DNA of 64,000 bases from DATARH01 sp963712835 (GTDB lineage Bacteria; Pseudomonadota; Alphaproteobacteria; ATCC43930; CGMCC-115725), in assembly GCA_963712835.1 (NCBI GenBank), contig CAVQJJ010000002.1:248001-312000 (forward strand). Direction: 5' to 3'. A model generated the notes under the pieces. That model was not told the DNA's origin and made no database searches. It saw only the letters and a program-made list of their open reading frames with translations. Positions within the stretch are counted from its first letter, which is position 1; every line of letters begins with the position of its first letter. This document shows, piece after piece, positions 62,737 to 64,000 of the stretch. A program made the position numbers and the translations under genes.

Positions 62737-63855
62737 ATGACGCCTATTCCACAGACCGACCCACGCGCTGGCTATCTTGAGCACAAGGCGGAGATCGATG
62801 CCGCGGTCGCGCGGGTGCTCGACAGCGGCTGGTACATACTCGGCCGGGAGGCCGAGGCGTTCGAGGCGCGCTTTGCCGAGCTGATCGGCGTCGGCCACGC
62901 GATCGGCTGCGGCAACGGCACCGACGCGCTGGAACTGGCCCTGCGCGCTTGTGGCATCGGTTCCGGCGATCTGGTGTTCACCGTCTCGCATACCGCGGTG
63001 GCGACGGTCGCGGCGATCGAGGGCGCCGGCGCGACCGCGGTGCTTATCGATATCGAGGAGGACGGGTTTTGCATGGACCCAGCGGCCTTGGAGGCGGCGC
63101 TCATGGCGCCGCCGAAGGGTCGGTCCGCGGCGGTCATGCCGGTGCATCTTTACGGCGAGCCGGCGGCGATGGTCGAGATTGTCGCGCTGGCGCGGGCGCG
63201 AGGGCTGCGTGTCATCGAGGATTGCGCGCAGAGCCACGGCGCTCTCTACCAGGGCATCACCTCGGGTTCGATCGGCGATTTCGGCTGCTTCAGCTTTTAT
63301 CCGACAAAGAATCTCGGCGCCTTTGGTGATGCCGGCGCTGTCGTCACGGGCGACGCGGAGTTGGCCGCGGCCGCGCGCGAGATCCGTGAGTACGGATGGC
63401 GCGACCGCTATGTCAGCGCGGTCGCTGGCATCAATTCGCGGCTCGACCCGATCCAGGCCGCCATCCTGGACGCAAAGCTCGACGCGCTGATGGCGGACAA
63501 TGCGCGGCGCCAGGCCGTCGCGGCACGTTACGATGCGGGGCTCAACGGATTGCCGCTGACGCTGCCGAGACGGCGAAGCGGCACGACCCACGTCTTCCAC
63601 CAATACGTCGTCCGCACGCCAAAGCGCGACCGGCTTCGCGAGCACCTGCGCCAGGCCCAGATCGGCACCGGCATCCACTACCCGCTGCCGGTACATCTGC
63701 ATCCGGCCTATCGCGGACGCGTGCCGACGGGCCCGACCGGGTTATGCCGCAGCGAGGCCGCGGCGCGCGACATCCTCAGCCTGCCGATGTATCCGCAACT
63801 TTCCAGCGACGCGGTCGACCGGGTAATTGGGGAAATCCGCCGGTTCTTTCTTTAG
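62737..63855 (+). CDS. DegT/DnrJ/EryC1/StrS family PLP-dependent sugar aminotransferase
   Basis: 372 residues. The PLP-lysine region is SFYPTKNLGAFGDAGAVVTG, with IEDCAQSHGALYQGITSGSI before it (Asp contacting the pyridine nitrogen), and GCGNGTDALELALRACGIGS near the N terminus. It transfers an amino group to a keto-sugar nucleotide. The ATG is eight bases after the epimerase stop, with GAGAGACAG before it. Together with the upstream epimerase it would make an amino-deoxy sugar donor. Confidence 0.92.
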   Translation: MTPIPQTDPRAGYLEHKAEIDAAVARVLDSGWYILGREAEAFEARFAELIGVGHAIGCGNGTDALELALRACGIGSGDLVFTVSHTAVATVAAIEGAGATAVLIDIEEDGFCMDPAALEAALMAPPKGRSAAVMPVHLYGEPAAMVEIVALARARGLRVIEDCAQSHGALYQGITSGSIGDFGCFSFYPTKNLGAFGDAGAVVTGDAELAAAAREIREYGWRDRYVSAVAGINSRLDPIQAAILDAKLDALMADNARRQAVAARYDAGLNGLPLTLPRRRSGTTHVFHQYVVRTPKRDRLREHLRQAQIGTGIHYPLPVHLHPAYRGRVPTGPTGLCRSEAAARDILSLPMYPQLSSDAVDRVIGEIRRFFL

Positions 63856-63856
63856 A

Positions 63857-64000
63857 CTAGGTTTGGTGCAGCAGGAAAATCCCGCCGGCGATCAGCACGA
63901 TGCCGCCGACCTGATGCCAGCCGAGCGGCTCGTGCCATAGCACATGCGCCAGCACGGCGATGATCGCGTAGCTCGCCGCTACCGATGGGAACGCGATCGA
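63857..64000 (-). CDS. C-terminal end of a small DMT/EamA-SMR-type membrane protein (partial)
   Basis: Reading leftward from the window edge, 47 residues end at a TAG at 63857. They comprise two membrane helices: SVAASYAIIAVLAHVLWHEP, then LGWHQVGGIVLIAGGIFLLH. The pattern (a helix, a short E-P-L-GWHQ loop, then a GGIxLIxGGIxLL helix) is the last part of DMT-superfamily proteins, including ArnE/ArnF-type lipid-sugar flippases that occur in glycan loci. The N-terminal part lies beyond the window. Confidence 0.6.
   Translation of the reverse strand, partial: SIAFPSVAASYAIIAVLAHVLWHEPLGWHQVGGIVLIAGGIFLLHQT

Overview
The window looks like chromosome of a GC-rich alphaproteobacterium. The reasons are uniformly GC-rich genes, many short overlapping operons, Flp-type pilins ending in the alphaproteobacterial GATAIEYGLIAALIAVAA segment, a MlaC/HpnM-type protein, and dispersed GC-rich palindromic repeats between genes. 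A soil Rhodospirillales or Rhizobiales relative is my inference; no rRNA or tRNA gene was seen to fix it.

Layout. 0.5-9.1 kb: a HpcH/HpaI aldolase facing a branched-chain-amino-acid-type ABC importer (binding protein, two permeases, two ATPases), then a flavin-dependent LLM oxidoreductase and an MFS transporter. The binding protein is separated from its permeases by a repeat that itself carries a 220-bp MITE-like insertion. 9.1-10.7 kb: debris and small genes, namely a broken GNAT acetyltransferase, a Flp pilin, and a SelW/Rdx-family selenoprotein gene with an in-frame UGA, a SECIS-like hairpin and a one-base frameshift. 10.7-13.6 kb: a two-subunit TPP-dependent sulfopyruvate/phosphonopyruvate decarboxylase and a hybrid histidine kinase. 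13.6-19.6 kb: an iron-type ABC importer whose permease is separated from its binding protein and ATPase by a MlaC-like gene, two small secreted or membrane proteins and a second, nearly identical Flp pilin. The binding protein carries a dispersed repeat inside its coding sequence. 19.7-30 kb: catabolic and housekeeping genes (alpha/beta hydrolase, PRC-barrel protein, TauD-type dioxygenase, aldo/keto reductase, XRE-2TM regulator, KDPG aldolase, an orphan amino-acid-type binding protein, an SDR, an HExxH protein, VapBC with a frameshifted toxin, and a GhrA-like dehydrogenase). 30-32 kb: rfbD and rfbA. 33-37.6 kb: a GMC oxidoreductase, three tandem alpha/beta hydrolases with a cysteine in the nucleophile elbow, and a VOC protein, closed by a strong terminator. 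37.7-41 kb: an OmpA-like lipoprotein, an exported GH1 beta-glucosidase, an SMP-30 lactonase and a divergent Flp-like pilin.

41-64 kb is a surface-polysaccharide locus. It holds a UDP-glucuronate 4-epimerase, a UDP-sugar dehydrogenase, several NAD-dependent epimerases, a kinase/nucleotidyltransferase fusion in the reverse of the HldE order, two GT2 glycosyltransferases, gmd and fcl for GDP-L-fucose, an alcohol dehydrogenase, a methyltransferase, an ABC-2 export permease, a NUDIX hydrolase, an RmlD-like reductase, a split transketolase, an unrecognised 892-residue protein, an extensin-like lipoprotein, a DegT aminotransferase and the end of a small DMT-type membrane protein. Together these suggest assembly and export of a polysaccharide containing fucose, uronic acid, an amino sugar and at least one unusual sugar made through the transketolase and kinase-nucleotidyltransferase steps.

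Most notable: the selenoprotein gene, the nested mobile repeat, the repeat inside a binding-protein gene, the reversed bifunctional enzyme, the 892-residue protein and the split transketolase, and four genes with apparent single-base frameshifts.
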